From contig NZ_VTOK01000005.1 of the NCBI RefSeq assembly GCF_009765375.1, forward strand, positions 222,966 to 266,801: a stretch of 43,836 nt of DNA, in the 5' to 3' direction. Positions within the stretch are counted from its first letter, which is position 1, and the number at the start of each line of letters is the position of its first letter. The notes beneath the pieces are model-generated. The model was not told the origin of the DNA. It saw only the letters and a list, made by a program, of their open reading frames with translations, and did not search any database. This document shows, one piece after another, positions 8,128-17,326 of the stretch. The translations under genes and the position numbers were made by a program. The stretch is from Alteribacillus sp. YIM 98480. GTDB lineage: Bacteria > Bacillota > Bacilli > Bacillales > Marinococcaceae.

Positions 8128-8328
8128 ATGGCATACCGTAAAAAAAAACCTGCCTTAGGTTTCTTTGGATCTTTTCTTTTATGCGGCTGGGGAACATATC
8201 GTCTGCTTACAGAATCCTTTGACTCCTACACATGGCTTATACCACTTATTATTGCTGTAACAGGCGGCATCGGTGTTGCGGGAAATGCTGTAAATTATTT
8301 CCGCTCAAAAGGAAGTGAATCCAGCTAG
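8128..8328 (+). CDS. Small membrane protein, two spans
   Basis: A 66-residue protein. ATG 8128 has AAGGGGG 5 bases upstream. It is basic at the N terminus (MAYRKKKPALG), with two hydrophobic stretches (near residues 10-25 and 36-55) separated by LLTESFDSYTW. I do not recognise the family. It lies 10 bases after the VOC gene and shares its terminator. Confidence 0.65.
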   Translation: MAYRKKKPALGFFGSFLLCGWGTYRLLTESFDSYTWLIPLIIAVTGGIGVAGNAVNYFRSKGSESS

Positions 8329-8333
8329 TAGGT

Positions 8334-8357
8334 AGACGGAGACCTATATCTCCGTCT
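8334..8357. terminator. Bidirectional terminator
   Basis: AGACGGAGA and TCTCCGTCT form a perfect 9-bp stem with loop CCTATA between two convergent genes, with TTTT on the plus side. Confidence 0.85.
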
Positions 8358-8362
8358 TTTGG

Positions 8363-10156
8363 TTATGAGAAACCATTAGGTGGATTTTGTTGGAGAAGTT
8401 CATTATCTTGTAAATCAAATGCATCTAGAGTCATTCCAAAAGTACCAGCGCTGCTATTATAGCCTACTGGAAATTCAGTATCTACCGTATCTCCAGGACG
8501 CTGCCCATAACCGTTAGGAAAGAATGCTGTATTGGAATAGACCTGAATTTGGTTTTCAGACGGTATATTATTTCCACCTCCGCCGCCAGCAAAATAAACT
8601 GCCAGTCGGGTTGGGTCATTGTTTTCAAAGTAATTGTTTTGGATTAATAGTTCTTCTACTAAAGAATAGTCCACGCGAGTTGTTAAAATAATACTGCTTC
8701 CGGAATTTGTTTCATGATCAATGTTGTTATCCTCAATAAATAAACTAGTAGGTCCTTCTAATATACTGTAAAAGTTGACAAACTGATTAAAACTTCTCAT
8801 CGTGTTGCCGGCGACATTGATTGTTCCAGAGACTGTATAGGAAACAATATTAGGTTCGAAGATAACAGCTCCTACACTCGTACTGTTTCCTTCGAACGTA
8901 TTATTTAATACATTTGTAGTTCCCCTTACCATTTGAAAACGAAGACTTTGCGTATTTATAGCATTATGCACAAATTCATTTTCTTCAATGGTGAGGTTCT
9001 CAGCCCAAAAATAACCGCTTCGGGTTGTTCCTTCTACAATATTAGAACTAATTGTAATATTTTCATAGAGATTATTAAGTGCTCGTAATGGCACTCTAAT
9101 AATAGCATTATCCCCGGTGACAGCTCTGTTGCTGATTAAATGCAAACCATTGACAGTCACATTATCTGATTCAATAAGCAGTGCATTAGCATTCGTTGAA
9201 GGATCAAATATCACTTGAGGAGTGGACTCTGCTGACGACCCGTCTAATATTATGGATTGATTAATAACGAGCTGAGAGTCAATATTATACACTCCTTCTA
9301 AAACATGAACAGTACCTCCTTCAGCTGCAGCATTCATGCCTTCTTCGATCGTCCCAAATGGATTTTCTCTTGTACCATTTCCTCCTTCAGCCCCTGCCTG
9401 TACATAAATATTGAAAGGATCAGAACTAATTTGAGCAACAGCGTTTAAAGACATATTAGTGACATTTAGAGTATTTATATTAGCTGTGGTTACAGCAGTA
9501 AGTTGGACTTGATAAACATGGGTTCCCGGTGGAGGTGTATCGACCCAGCTTATCGCAGGAGTATAGGTGTCGTTTGCTGTGGTATTTGTGCTGAATTCTC
9601 TAAAACGATTAATCTCTGAACTTGTCAGTGTCTCTGGAGCATCACCTAATCTCTCTAACGCATAGGAAATCTCCAACGAATGACTAGTTGTATTAGCTGT
9701 CTCGAAATATATTCTTGCAAATGAATCTAATTTAATACTTTCCCCTTCTAAGGTGGTTAAAGGAGGCAGTTCTAAAGTTGTTGTTGTACCTGCAGGAAGA
9801 AGGGATACACTCTCGTTGGATTCATCGGAGAACAAACTAGCCCCTTCTCCTGGAGGTCCTTGCTCGCCTTGGATTCCCTGTACGCCTTGAGGTCCTTGCT
9901 CGCCTTGAGGCCCCTGTACGCCTTGGGGGCCTTGCTCACCTTGAGGTCCTGGTTCTCCTTGAGGACCCGGAGGCCCTTGAGGCCCTTGAGGTCCAGGGGG
10001 GCCAGGAGGACCAGCATAATTAGGTGGAAAAAAATCACAGCTTTGGGGAGCTGTACGTCTATTTAAAGAACGTGTGTTTAGATTTGAACGGGTCTTTTTT
10101 CTTAAAGGAATTGACCTTAACCGTGTTTGTCTATTAAGTGGACGATAACCTTTCAT
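8363..10156 (-). CDS. Collagen-like protein with C-terminal beta-helix
   Basis: About 597 residues. After a basic Arg/Lys/Asn-rich leader of about 45 residues comes an uninterrupted Gly-X-Y tract of 19 triplets ([12 protein letters not shown] and so on, including GEP, GEQ, GVQ, GIQ) at about residues 49-105. A domain of about 130 residues follows, and from about residue 250 a right-handed parallel beta-helix signature ([13 protein letters not shown], then [12 protein letters not shown], and repeated asparagine-rich turns such as [10 protein letters not shown]). It resembles surface or spore-exosporium collagen-like proteins of Bacillaceae, but the beta-helix replaces the usual BclA-type C-terminal domain. 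No classical signal peptide or LPXTG motif is visible. The start at ATG 10156 lies 9 bases after AAAAGG; an ATG 9 bases earlier overlaps that site. Confidence 0.8.
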   Translation of the reverse strand: MKGYRPLNRQTRLRSIPLRKKTRSNLNTRSLNRRTAPQSCDFFPPNYAGPPGPPGPQGPQGPPGPQGEPGPQGEQGPQGVQGPQGEQGPQGVQGIQGEQGPPGEGASLFSDESNESVSLLPAGTTTTLELPPLTTLEGESIKLDSFARIYFETANTTSHSLEISYALERLGDAPETLTSSEINRFREFSTNTTANDTYTPAISWVDTPPPGTHVYQVQLTAVTTANINTLNVTNMSLNAVAQISSDPFNIYVQAGAEGGNGTRENPFGTIEEGMNAAAEGGTVHVLEGVYNIDSQLVINQSIILDGSSAESTPQVIFDPSTNANALLIESDNVTVNGLHLISNRAVTGDNAIIRVPLRALNNLYENITISSNIVEGTTRSGYFWAENLTIEENEFVHNAINTQSLRFQMVRGTTNVLNNTFEGNSTSVGAVIFEPNIVSYTVSGTINVAGNTMRSFNQFVNFYSILEGPTSLFIEDNNIDHETNSGSSIILTTRVDYSLVEELLIQNNYFENNDPTRLAVYFAGGGGGNNIPSENQIQVYSNTAFFPNGYGQRPGDTVDTEFPVGYNSSAGTFGMTLDAFDLQDNELLQQNPPNGFS

Positions 10157-10182
10157 AAATAACATCCTTTTTTGTACTTTAG

Positions 10183-10268
10183 TAATGTTTAACTTTGTTA
10201 AAGGATCAAAGTTTAAGCAAAACTACGACTTCCACCAAGGACTCGGCGGCAAGCCGAGTTTTTCTACT
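10183..10268 (+). repeat. Second repeat family, full copy
   Basis: AATGTTTAACTTTGTTAAAGG leads to AAGCAAAACTACGACTTCC and ends in a hairpin GACTCGGCGGCAAGCCGAGTT. Related pieces are at 2590-2634, 17226-17285, 22866-23045, 25672-25765 and 35640-35716. The rest of the gap to 10517 holds no gene I can support; 10269-10420 is AT-rich. Confidence 0.75.
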
Positions 10269-10517
10269 TGTTGTATGCTTGTTTTACTTAATAACATATT
10301 AAATTCTTAATAATATTGATTGGATTATTGAAATAATCACAAACCTATTTTGCTGTCTCCAATAGAAAAATGGTCAATAGCTGGCTTTCAGAAATTGTAC
10401 CATTGATCGTGCTTCTATCATCAGCATGATGGAGTGCTATCTAATAGCGAAGCGGCTTCTGCAAACCGAGCCCAAAACAGAAAGCAAATCCTCCAAGACA
10501 AAAAAGAGAAGAGGAGT

Positions 10518-12494
10518 TCATTCCTCTTCTCCGTCTATTTGCAGCACATATTCGATCAGGGCATTTTGTTCTTCTTTTGAAAACCCGCGTTTTTCATCGG
10601 CCCAAAAAGCATGACCGCTTCCCTCTATATTTAATGTTCTTAACTCGCTTGAAGAATGATTGGCATCCACTACTTGCTGACGTAGTGACTCATCAACTAA
10701 AGCCTGCATGCTGTTATATGGGTCTGGTCTTTTACCTTTATGAAATGTACCAGGTATGCCAAGGTCCGTATTTTTGTCTCGTCCAACAGCCACCCCGCCA
10801 TCATGTAGATATGGAGCCTGCCAGTAAACTCCAGCCAGACCTTTTACCTTATAACCGCCATCCGAATCATTATGAGCAAAGGCTAATTCCACATCTTTTT
10901 GTGAAAAATTGTCAGATGGTATGTTTAATTTTTTCGCTGCGGTCGGCACGGGAACGGGGGTGTCTGGTGAATAAATCGATGCCTTGTCCCACACCTTTTG
11001 TGTCCCGGCTAATGCTTTTGCTCTAGATGGGTTCGTTCCTGCTTCTTTGGCGGGGATGATTTTATTATTCGTTTTATAACGTCCTGCATGGCATTTTATG
11101 CAGCCTGCGTCTTCAAATACTTTTCTTCCCTGGGCGATCGTTTGTGCGTCGGTGTCTCTGTTTGGCTTTGGCGGGACGAGCGTATTTTGAAAGGCAGACA
11201 CGGCACTGTTTTGTTCATTAACCCGGTAACCTGGACTTGAAACGACTAAGCCATCTGGAGCAGCAAGTGTCACATTTGGGAAAGTCGGGAGTTTCACTAG
11301 ATCATTTACTCCGGGCGTGTCAGGATGCGGTGCTGCTTTTTTTAAAAATTCACTAGGTTTCTCTCCTGAATCGGGACGGTACCGGAAGTTTTTGTTGGCC
11401 GCGCGCTGAAGAATCGTCCCAATATAGACTTCTTTATCGATATCAAACATCCCTTTACTAATAGAAGATTGAGCCAGGGAGTCTGCACCTTGCGCATGTA
11501 CATTATTGCTAAGGGTCGTTAAGCCGTTAAATGCACCGGCCATTCCCATTCCGCTCCAACTGTATGGATGATCGCCAAAAGTAAAAGAATCGCCGACTTG
11601 TGTAGGATTGGCTTCTTGGTCAATCGTTGCATCAAAAAAGCCAGGCGGCCAGCTCATCAACGTTTTTTCTACATCTTTTTCAAGCTGATCGGGATCGGGT
11701 AACGATTCCGTTTTTCCATCCGAATTTTCAATAGAACGACTAGAAGCTGTTATGTAGGCTTCAAGGTTTTTTTTCTCGGTGTGAGTAAAATAAGCTGCGG
11801 AATTGCTTGCCATCGCCATTAAAAGACCGACATTAAAATTTGTATTCGTAGCTCCTTCTACCACTTTCCCGGTTGTCGTTTCAACTTGGGCATGGCAGGC
11901 TGCACAGGTGACTCCTGCTTTCAATTTTCCACGGTCCAGCGTTACAGGCATACCAAGCGGCACGATCGATCCTTTTGGTACAGCAAGCCCTGTGTCTATT
12001 TTTTCTCCTTTTTTAAATGTTTCATCTCCTACTTTCACTGTTTCACTTAATTCTACCTGCAAGTTGTTTGTTCCTTTTCCTCTTAAAGCAAGTGCTGCTT
12101 TCGAAATATTCCAGATCGATATAGGACCGTCTAGTATCCCCATCACATCTGTAAGAAACACTTCATTACCAAATGTTTCTTCATAAAACACCTCACGTCC
12201 GAGCTCAAGAAAGTCGTTGTCCACTTTCACTGCACCTTCTTCAGGGGATAGTTTCTTTTTCCCCTCGACAGATGCACGAAGCGTGTCTGCTTCTTTTTCT
12301 GAAATGCTTTCTCCCCAGACGTTATACGCTTCTTCCGGCCTGCCGTTTTTATAAATTTCTTCATTATTAAGTACTTTATCGAACGAGGGTGTATAAGCAA
12401 ACCGATAATGCCCTGTGAAAAAAGCAGTAACTCCTCCAAGGAGGAAGATGATAAAAACAACCCCAAAAGTCCAAAGAATAAACTTTTTCCGCAT
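10518..12494 (-). CDS. Membrane-anchored di-heme cytochrome c peroxidase-like protein
   Basis: A 658-residue protein with one N-terminal membrane anchor (residues about 5-27) and an extracytoplasmic body. Two c-type heme sites are visible: CAACH at 197-201 and CIKCH at 465-469. The C-terminal part has FSQKDVELAFAHNDSD and GLAGVYWQAPYLHDGG, features of the MauG/cytochrome c peroxidase superfamily. Hydrogen peroxide reduction or oxidation of a partner is possible. Typical bacterial cytochrome c peroxidases are about 320-350 residues, so this protein is nearly twice the usual length and the hemes are 268 residues apart. Start ATG 12494 follows GAGGTGA. A hairpin near 10505-10540 (AGAAGAGGA/TCCTCTTCT) overlaps the end of the gene. 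It stands alone, with no obvious electron donor beside it. Confidence 0.8.
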   Translation of the reverse strand: MRKKFILWTFGVVFIIFLLGGVTAFFTGHYRFAYTPSFDKVLNNEEIYKNGRPEEAYNVWGESISEKEADTLRASVEGKKKLSPEEGAVKVDNDFLELGREVFYEETFGNEVFLTDVMGILDGPISIWNISKAALALRGKGTNNLQVELSETVKVGDETFKKGEKIDTGLAVPKGSIVPLGMPVTLDRGKLKAGVTCAACHAQVETTTGKVVEGATNTNFNVGLLMAMASNSAAYFTHTEKKNLEAYITASSRSIENSDGKTESLPDPDQLEKDVEKTLMSWPPGFFDATIDQEANPTQVGDSFTFGDHPYSWSGMGMAGAFNGLTTLSNNVHAQGADSLAQSSISKGMFDIDKEVYIGTILQRAANKNFRYRPDSGEKPSEFLKKAAPHPDTPGVNDLVKLPTFPNVTLAAPDGLVVSSPGYRVNEQNSAVSAFQNTLVPPKPNRDTDAQTIAQGRKVFEDAGCIKCHAGRYKTNNKIIPAKEAGTNPSRAKALAGTQKVWDKASIYSPDTPVPVPTAAKKLNIPSDNFSQKDVELAFAHNDSDGGYKVKGLAGVYWQAPYLHDGGVAVGRDKNTDLGIPGTFHKGKRPDPYNSMQALVDESLRQQVVDANHSSSELRTLNIEGSGHAFWADEKRGFSKEEQNALIEYVLQIDGEEE

Positions 12495-12659
12495 CTATGA
12501 TTCACCTCGTTTTTAAGAGTGCCCAACTTACGTTTTCTTATTTGAAAATGAGTTAAGTTATATGTCACAAAAGGTTAATATAAACAAAAGTTTAACAATA
12601 TATTAATATGGTTAAAGAAAGATAGCTGCTAACAATCCATGCAGGAAAGGATGATTGGA

Positions 12660-12884
12660 ATGGACAAAGAAATCTATCATTTTATTCAGAACGTAGATGT
12701 GGACCAAAGAGATGACAAAGTATTTTCACCGGCTGAGATTAATGAAGAGCTGTTTGACAATGAAAAACCACTTGAAGACGTCCTAGCCTCGCTAGAAAAG
12801 CTTGCCGAAGAAGGAAAAATAGCAAGAACAGAAGGAACGACGCAAGACGGTTATAAAGGACAGCTGTTCACGAATAAAACGTAA
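12660..12884 (+). CDS. Small acidic protein, unknown
   Basis: 74 residues from ATG 12660, which has AAAGGATG upstream; an in-frame ATG at 12639 is possible but lacks a site. It is acidic, and VFSPAEINEELFDNEKPLEDVLASLEKLAEEGKI looks like a small winged-helix scaffold (helix, helix, then a TEGTTQDGYKGQLF hairpin), so nucleic acid binding is conceivable. I do not recognise a named family. Confidence 0.65.
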   Translation: MDKEIYHFIQNVDVDQRDDKVFSPAEINEELFDNEKPLEDVLASLEKLAEEGKIARTEGTTQDGYKGQLFTNKT

Positions 12885-12905
12885 TAAACTGGACTGAAAA
12901 GGAAA

Positions 12906-12948
12906 GAGGCATCCTTGTCCATTTCATGACAAAGGTGCCTTTTTTTTA
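12906..12948 (+). terminator. Terminator
   Basis: AGGCATCCTTGTC pairs with GACAAAGGTGCCT around CATTTCAT, followed by a run of eight T. Confidence 0.85.
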
Positions 12949-12951
12949 TAA

Positions 12952-13411
12952 AGGTAAGAAATTATAAATAGTTGGCGTTTTTTATGTCTAGCTTCAGCGC
13001 CCAGCCGCTCAGGCGCACACGATAGAGAGGAACTTTTGCTAAAACCGCGACGTCCTGTCGCAACGCAAAAGTCAACACCTCCTGTGCAAGCCCGTTCAGC
13101 GTTGTCACAGGACGTACTTCCACACGATGTGGTGACTTCTACGTTGCACACTCGTCGCCAAAAACGCCACGTCCTGTGGCATTGGCGACATTAGCACATC
13201 CTATGCGTCGACGTGTGCGATTTTAGTAGAAGTTCATTAAAATAAGCTGAACCTCTTATGTCTTCCCTTTCGACTCCGGGCCGCAGGCGACCCTGCGCGA
13301 AAGCTCCAGAACCTGTCGCGGGCTCCCAGGATGGGAGTCAGTTCGGCGTTGTCACAGGACGTGACGCTTGTAGCCGAACTTCCTTCTTTTAAGGCGCTTG
13401 CGCTTTTCTTA
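12952..13411 (+). repeat. Long foldback repeat, 460-bp form
   Basis: It has the same edges as the short copies (AGGTAAGAAATTATAAATA on the left and GGCGCTTGCGCTTTTCTTA on the right) but a different GC-rich interior with several GTCACAGGACGT-type palindromes. The interior from 13168 recurs at 1-120, and the part from about 13259 recurs at 37960-38108. The frames open across it are translations of the repeat. From 13412 to 13733 the DNA becomes very AT-rich and forms the leader of tagD. Confidence 0.85.
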
Positions 13412-13600
13412 TACCACTTTCGCCATAAGGATCTCGGCCAGCAGGTGGAGTTTTTTTAAATGCGGCTGCCAAAACCTGATATAATCGCACATAGAATGTT
13501 TCAAATGGAAAAAAATTCTAGAATAATTGAGATTTTCACATACTTTTTCATATAAATAAGCAGATATTTCATCAATAGTTTATAGTGAAGAGTTGATGGG

Positions 13601-13611
13601 TGTGATATAAT
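13601..13611 (+). promoter_or_regulatory. Candidate extended -10 promoter upstream of tagD
   Basis: TGTGATATAAT is a consensus extended -10 hexamer (TGnTATAAT). No clear -35 box is at the right distance. It would give a leader of about 115 bases before tagD. Confidence 0.4.
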
Positions 13612-13733
13612 TCTGAAAGTCAACTAAATAAAGATGTTTTTTTTATTATATTTATTAAGTAAAAGTAAACAAGACGTAAAGAATCTCATATAATTTGATT
13701 TTCTAGTTTCTAATGTAGCTAGGAGGGCTTAAA

Positions 13734-14132
13734 ATGAAAAAAGTTATCACTTATGGAACATTTGATTTACTGCATTGGGGTCATATTAATATACTAAAAC
13801 GCGCAAAGGCCTTAGGAGATTATCTCATTGTAGCTATTTCAACAGATGAGTTTAACGCATTGAAAAATAAGAAAGCATATTATTCATATGAACAGAGAAA
13901 AATGATTCTAGAAGCAGTCCGCTATGTAGATGAAGTTATTCCTGAAGAAAAGTGGGAACAAAAGGTAGAAGACATCTTTGATCATAAAGTAGATGCTCTC
14001 GTTATGGGAGATGATTGGAAAGGAAAATTCGACTACCTTAAGCCTTATTGTGAAGTCATTTATTTACCAAGAACCGCTAATATTTCTACAACCAAAATCA
14101 AAAAAGAACTGCTTCTTGCAAATGCTTATTAG
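13734..14132 (+). CDS. tagD: Glycerol-3-phosphate cytidylyltransferase
   Basis: Makes CDP-glycerol from CTP and glycerol 3-phosphate, the activated donor for poly(glycerol phosphate) wall teichoic acid; cytosolic. It has 132 residues, close to the roughly 129 of Bacillus TagD. The signatures are complete: GTFDLLHWGHINILKRAK near residues 8-25 with the HxGH nucleotide-binding motif, RYVDEVIPE, and ISTTKIKKE near the end in place of RTEGISTT. ATG 13734 follows AGGAGGGC. A terminator separates it from the downstream transferase gene, so it may have its own transcript. Confidence 0.93.
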   Translation: MKKVITYGTFDLLHWGHINILKRAKALGDYLIVAISTDEFNALKNKKAYYSYEQRKMILEAVRYVDEVIPEEKWEQKVEDIFDHKVDALVMGDDWKGKFDYLKPYCEVIYLPRTANISTTKIKKELLLANAY

Positions 14133-14162
14133 AAAAAGAGAGGGTTTTACTCTCTTTTTTCT
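14133..14162 (+). terminator. Terminator of tagD
   Basis: AAAAAGAGAG and CTCTCTTTTT pair around GGTTTTA with a long T run after. Confidence 0.8.
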
Positions 14163-14247
14163 TTTTTGTTTCAATGAAAAAAAACGTATATAATAGATCA
14201 GGCAATATATCGTTATAACTTTTTGAAGCAGAAGGGTATTGAATGAA

Positions 14248-15483
14248 ATGAAAAAACGATTTAAAAAACTAAAGAAAAAATTCAAAAAAACATTTACAAA
14301 AAAGTGGAAAAAGGCAAAGAAATCTAAAAAGGTCCGCCGCTTTTACAGCGGAGTCTCTAATCTTGTCGGACGTCTGCCGAAGAAGGAAAATATTATCGTA
14401 TTTGAAAGCTTTTTAGGCAAACAATACAGCTGCAACCCTAGAGCGATTTATGAAACACTTAAAGAACAAGACAGGAACTTTATTTATTATTGGAGTATCG
14501 ATCATCGTTTTAAATCACGCTTTGATGAGCATGGGGTGCGTACGATTACCCGCTTTTCATTGAAATGGTTTATCGTCATGATGCGGGCGAAATACTGGGT
14601 GTTCAACAGCAGGCTTCCAAAGTGGATCGCAAAACCGCATGACACGGTGTATTTGCAAACCTGGCATGGTACGCCATTGAAAAAATTGGCGTTAGATATG
14701 GAAGAAGTACTGATGCCTGGGACCACAACGGAAATGTATAAGCGGAACTTTGTGGCAGAAGCAAGCAGATGGGATTATCTCGTATCGCCAAATACGTACT
14801 CTTCCGAGATTTTTAGAAGAGCCTTTCATTTTGAACAAGACCTGCTGGAAACAGGCTATCCTAGAAATGACTATTTGTTTCATTATACAGAGGAAGATGA
14901 GGAAAAAATAAGAGAAAGGCTCGGAATTCCCGACGATAAAAAGATGATTTTATATGCACCAACGTGGCGGGATAATGAGTATCATTTCATCGGAAAGTAT
15001 AAGTTTGCGGTTCAGATGGACCTTGATCGTATGCGTGAAGAACTTGGTGATGAATATGTCATCGTATTAAGACTGCATTATTTAGTTTCCGATAAACTTA
15101 ATTCGAAAGACTATGAAGGGTTTGCATTTGACGGCTCCAATTATCCAGACATCCGCGATCTCTATATTATTGGTGATCTGTTAATTACGGACTATTCTTC
15201 GGTCATGTTTGATTTTGGCGTTTTAAAAAGGCCGATGATCTTTTATGTGTATGATATTGAAAGCTACCGCGACCAGCTGAGAGGCTTTTATTTTGACTTT
15301 GAAAACGAAGCCCCCGGCCCGCTTGTTACGACAACAGAGGAAATCATCGAAGAAGTAAAACAGGCAGACACGATACGAACCAGATTTAAACCGCATGTGG
15401 AATGGTTCGAAAATACGTTTCATTCACTAGAAGACGGAGAAGCTTCTAAACGTGTCATCGAGCACGTCTTTGATAAGCAGTGA
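14248..15483 (+). CDS. CDP-glycerol glycerophosphotransferase family (TagB/TagF-like)
   Basis: Transfers glycerol phosphate from CDP-glycerol to the teichoic acid linkage unit or chain at the inner face of the membrane. The first 40 residues are very basic (alternating KK and F), fit for membrane association. The family motifs are YLQTWHGTPLKKLALDM (near residue 140, with the catalytic His), ILYAPTWRDNEY (near 235) and LLITDYSSVMFDF (near 315). At about 411 residues it matches the size of TagB-type primases more than the roughly 750 residues of polymerase TagF, so priming or first-unit addition is likely. ATG 14248 is preferred over TTG 14239, which is only 2 bases after GAAGGG. Confidence 0.85.
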   Translation: MKKRFKKLKKKFKKTFTKKWKKAKKSKKVRRFYSGVSNLVGRLPKKENIIVFESFLGKQYSCNPRAIYETLKEQDRNFIYYWSIDHRFKSRFDEHGVRTITRFSLKWFIVMMRAKYWVFNSRLPKWIAKPHDTVYLQTWHGTPLKKLALDMEEVLMPGTTTEMYKRNFVAEASRWDYLVSPNTYSSEIFRRAFHFEQDLLETGYPRNDYLFHYTEEDEEKIRERLGIPDDKKMILYAPTWRDNEYHFIGKYKFAVQMDLDRMREELGDEYVIVLRLHYLVSDKLNSKDYEGFAFDGSNYPDIRDLYIIGDLLITDYSSVMFDFGVLKRPMIFYVYDIESYRDQLRGFYFDFENEAPGPLVTTTEEIIEEVKQADTIRTRFKPHVEWFENTFHSLEDGEASKRVIEHVFDKQ

Positions 15484-15507
15484 AGGATATAAAAAGAAGG
15501 TATGACG

Positions 15508-16314
15508 ATGAAATCTGTTGGTACGATTATAAAAGAGTTATGGCAGAGCATCTATCTTATTAACCGTCTCGCTCTGTATGAAATTAAGATAAAAAATAAC
15601 AATAATTATCTCGGTCCGCTTTGGGAGTTAATTACACCAGCCTTTTTTATAGCGATTTATTGGTTCGTGTTTGGGTATGGGATCCGGGATAATGAGGATG
15701 TAGACGGCGTTCCTTTTCTCAGCTGGATGATGGCCGGTATTACTATCTGGTTTTTTGTCCAGCCTGCTGTCACACAAGGATCCAAAGCGATTTATACGAA
15801 GATCCGCATGGTATCGAAGATGAGTTTTCCTACTAGCGTGATTCCTGCTTATGTTGTCGTATCAAAGCTTTATCCGCATTTTGTCTTATTATTAATAATT
15901 ATTATTTTTATGCAGTTTTCAGGATACCCGGTGAATATGTATTATTTACAGTTTCCTTATTTTATTTTCAGCATGCTGATTTTAATTATTGCCGTGGTCC
16001 TGATTTTTTCCACCGTTACTACGATTATCCGTGATGAGCAAATGTTTATTCAATCGACGATTCGTGTTTTGCTTTATTTAACACCGTTTTTATGGGTAAC
16101 AGAAGTGCTTCCGGACAACATTCAATCGTTAATGCGGCTTAATCCGCTCTATTATTTAGTAGAAGGATACCGAGCTGCCTTTTTCGGAGAATCATGGTAT
16201 TTTATTGAGCATTGGCAATATACGCTGTATTTCTGGAGCATTGTAATCGTTCTTTTTGTCATAGGTTCGATGCTGCATATGCGTTTTCGCCGTCATTTTA
16301 TTGATTTTTTATAA
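15508..16314 (+). CDS. tagG: Teichoic acid ABC exporter, permease
   Basis: The membrane half of the ABC exporter that flips undecaprenyl-linked wall teichoic acid. It has 268 residues with six membrane spans and the ABC-2 pattern: IKNNNNYLGPLWELITP near residue 30, an amphipathic coupling segment, and NPLYYLVEGYRAAFFGE near 215. ATG 15508 lies 7 bases after AAGAAGG (an ATG at 15502 is too close). It is 24 bases after the transferase gene and is followed by tagH, so it is probably one operon. Confidence 0.92.
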   Translation: MKSVGTIIKELWQSIYLINRLALYEIKIKNNNNYLGPLWELITPAFFIAIYWFVFGYGIRDNEDVDGVPFLSWMMAGITIWFFVQPAVTQGSKAIYTKIRMVSKMSFPTSVIPAYVVVSKLYPHFVLLLIIIIFMQFSGYPVNMYYLQFPYFIFSMLILIIAVVLIFSTVTTIIRDEQMFIQSTIRVLLYLTPFLWVTEVLPDNIQSLMRLNPLYYLVEGYRAAFFGESWYFIEHWQYTLYFWSIVIVLFVIGSMLHMRFRRHFIDFL

Positions 16315-16371
16315 AAGGCTGCAAAGGACGTGTATAGCAGCATATAGAAAATGTAGACGGATGTGATAAAG

Positions 16372-17175
16372 ATGACAAAAGCGATCGTTGCTAAAAATGT
16401 GACGAAAAAGTTTAAACTATATAACACCCAATCCGAACGCTTAAAAGACCTTTTGCTTCCGAAAAGTTTCGGAGAAGAATTTTACGCGTTAAGAGATGTT
16501 TCTTTTGAAGCAGAAAAAGGCGATATTATTGGATTAGTCGGGGTGAACGGATCAGGGAAATCTACCCTGTCCAATATCATTTCAGGTATTGTTCCAGAAA
16601 CGAGCGGCGAAATCAGTATTAACGGCGAAACAGCTATTATTGATGTGTCCGCCGGTTTAAACAACAAATTAACCGGCAGAGAAAACATTGAACTAAAATG
16701 TTTGATGCTTGGCTTTAATAGAAAAGAAATCAAGAACATGGAACAGGATATTATCGATTTTGCCGAACTTGATAAATTTATTGACCAGCCGGTGAAGTCT
16801 TACTCGAAAGGGATGAAATCACGGCTTGGCTTTGCGATCAATGTCAGCATTGACCCCGATATTTTAATTGTTGATGAGGCTTTGTCCGTTGGGGATAAAG
16901 CTTTTGCGAAAAAAAGTCTTGAAAAGATGAAAGAATTTAAAGAACGCGGCAAAACCATGTTTTTCGTCAGTCATTCGATTGCACAAATGAAAGAGTTTTG
17001 CAATAAAATCATGTGGCTTGAATTTGGCGAAAAGAAAGCTTATGGAGAAATGGAAGACGTGCTCGGAGACTATGAAGCTTTTCTGAAAGAGTATAATAAG
17101 TGGTCAAAGAAAAAGAGAAAAGCATTCAGGCAGAAAGGGTTCGAGCGGCAAAGCAAAATCAAAGAATTGGTATGA
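16372..17175 (+). CDS. tagH: Teichoic acid ABC exporter, ATPase
   Basis: The ATP-binding half of the TagGH exporter. Walker A GVNGSGKST is near residue 60. The signature is KSYSKGMKSRLGFAINV near 142, replacing LSGGQ as usual in this polysaccharide-export subfamily. Walker B ILIVDEALSVGD is near 163, and the switch His is in FFVSHSIAQM near 196. At 267 residues it lacks the long extracytoplasmic C-terminal extension of B. subtilis TagH (about 527 residues), so it is the short, catalytic-core form. The start may be ATG 16372 or GTG 16363. Confidence 0.92.
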   Translation: MTKAIVAKNVTKKFKLYNTQSERLKDLLLPKSFGEEFYALRDVSFEAEKGDIIGLVGVNGSGKSTLSNIISGIVPETSGEISINGETAIIDVSAGLNNKLTGRENIELKCLMLGFNRKEIKNMEQDIIDFAELDKFIDQPVKSYSKGMKSRLGFAINVSIDPDILIVDEALSVGDKAFAKKSLEKMKEFKERGKTMFFVSHSIAQMKEFCNKIMWLEFGEKKAYGEMEDVLGDYEAFLKEYNKWSKKKRKAFRQKGFERQSKIKELV

Positions 17176-17179
17176 TAAC

Positions 17180-17217
17180 GTGCCCCAGCGTGAGGTGATA
17201 GCTGGGGCACTATTTTT
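17180..17217 (+). terminator. Terminator of the tag operon
   Basis: GTGCCCCAGC and GCTGGGGCAC pair perfectly (10 bp) and are followed by TATTTTTG. A fragment of the second repeat family (AAGCAAAACAACG then GCTTGGCGGCAGCCCAAT) follows at 17226-17285. Confidence 0.9.
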
Positions 17218-17326
17218 GTACATTAGGAAGTATAAGCAAAACAACGTCATCAGCCCTAGGGCTTGGCGGCAGCCCAATCACTCTAATGAAGAAATAGCTG
17301 AATGAATGGCACAGGTAAGAAAGCAT

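Noticed and set aside
9772-10066. Repetitive frames overlapping the collagen tract on both strands
   Set aside because: They mirror the Gly-X-Y codon periodicity; only the minus-strand frame continues through the whole protein with a ribosome site.
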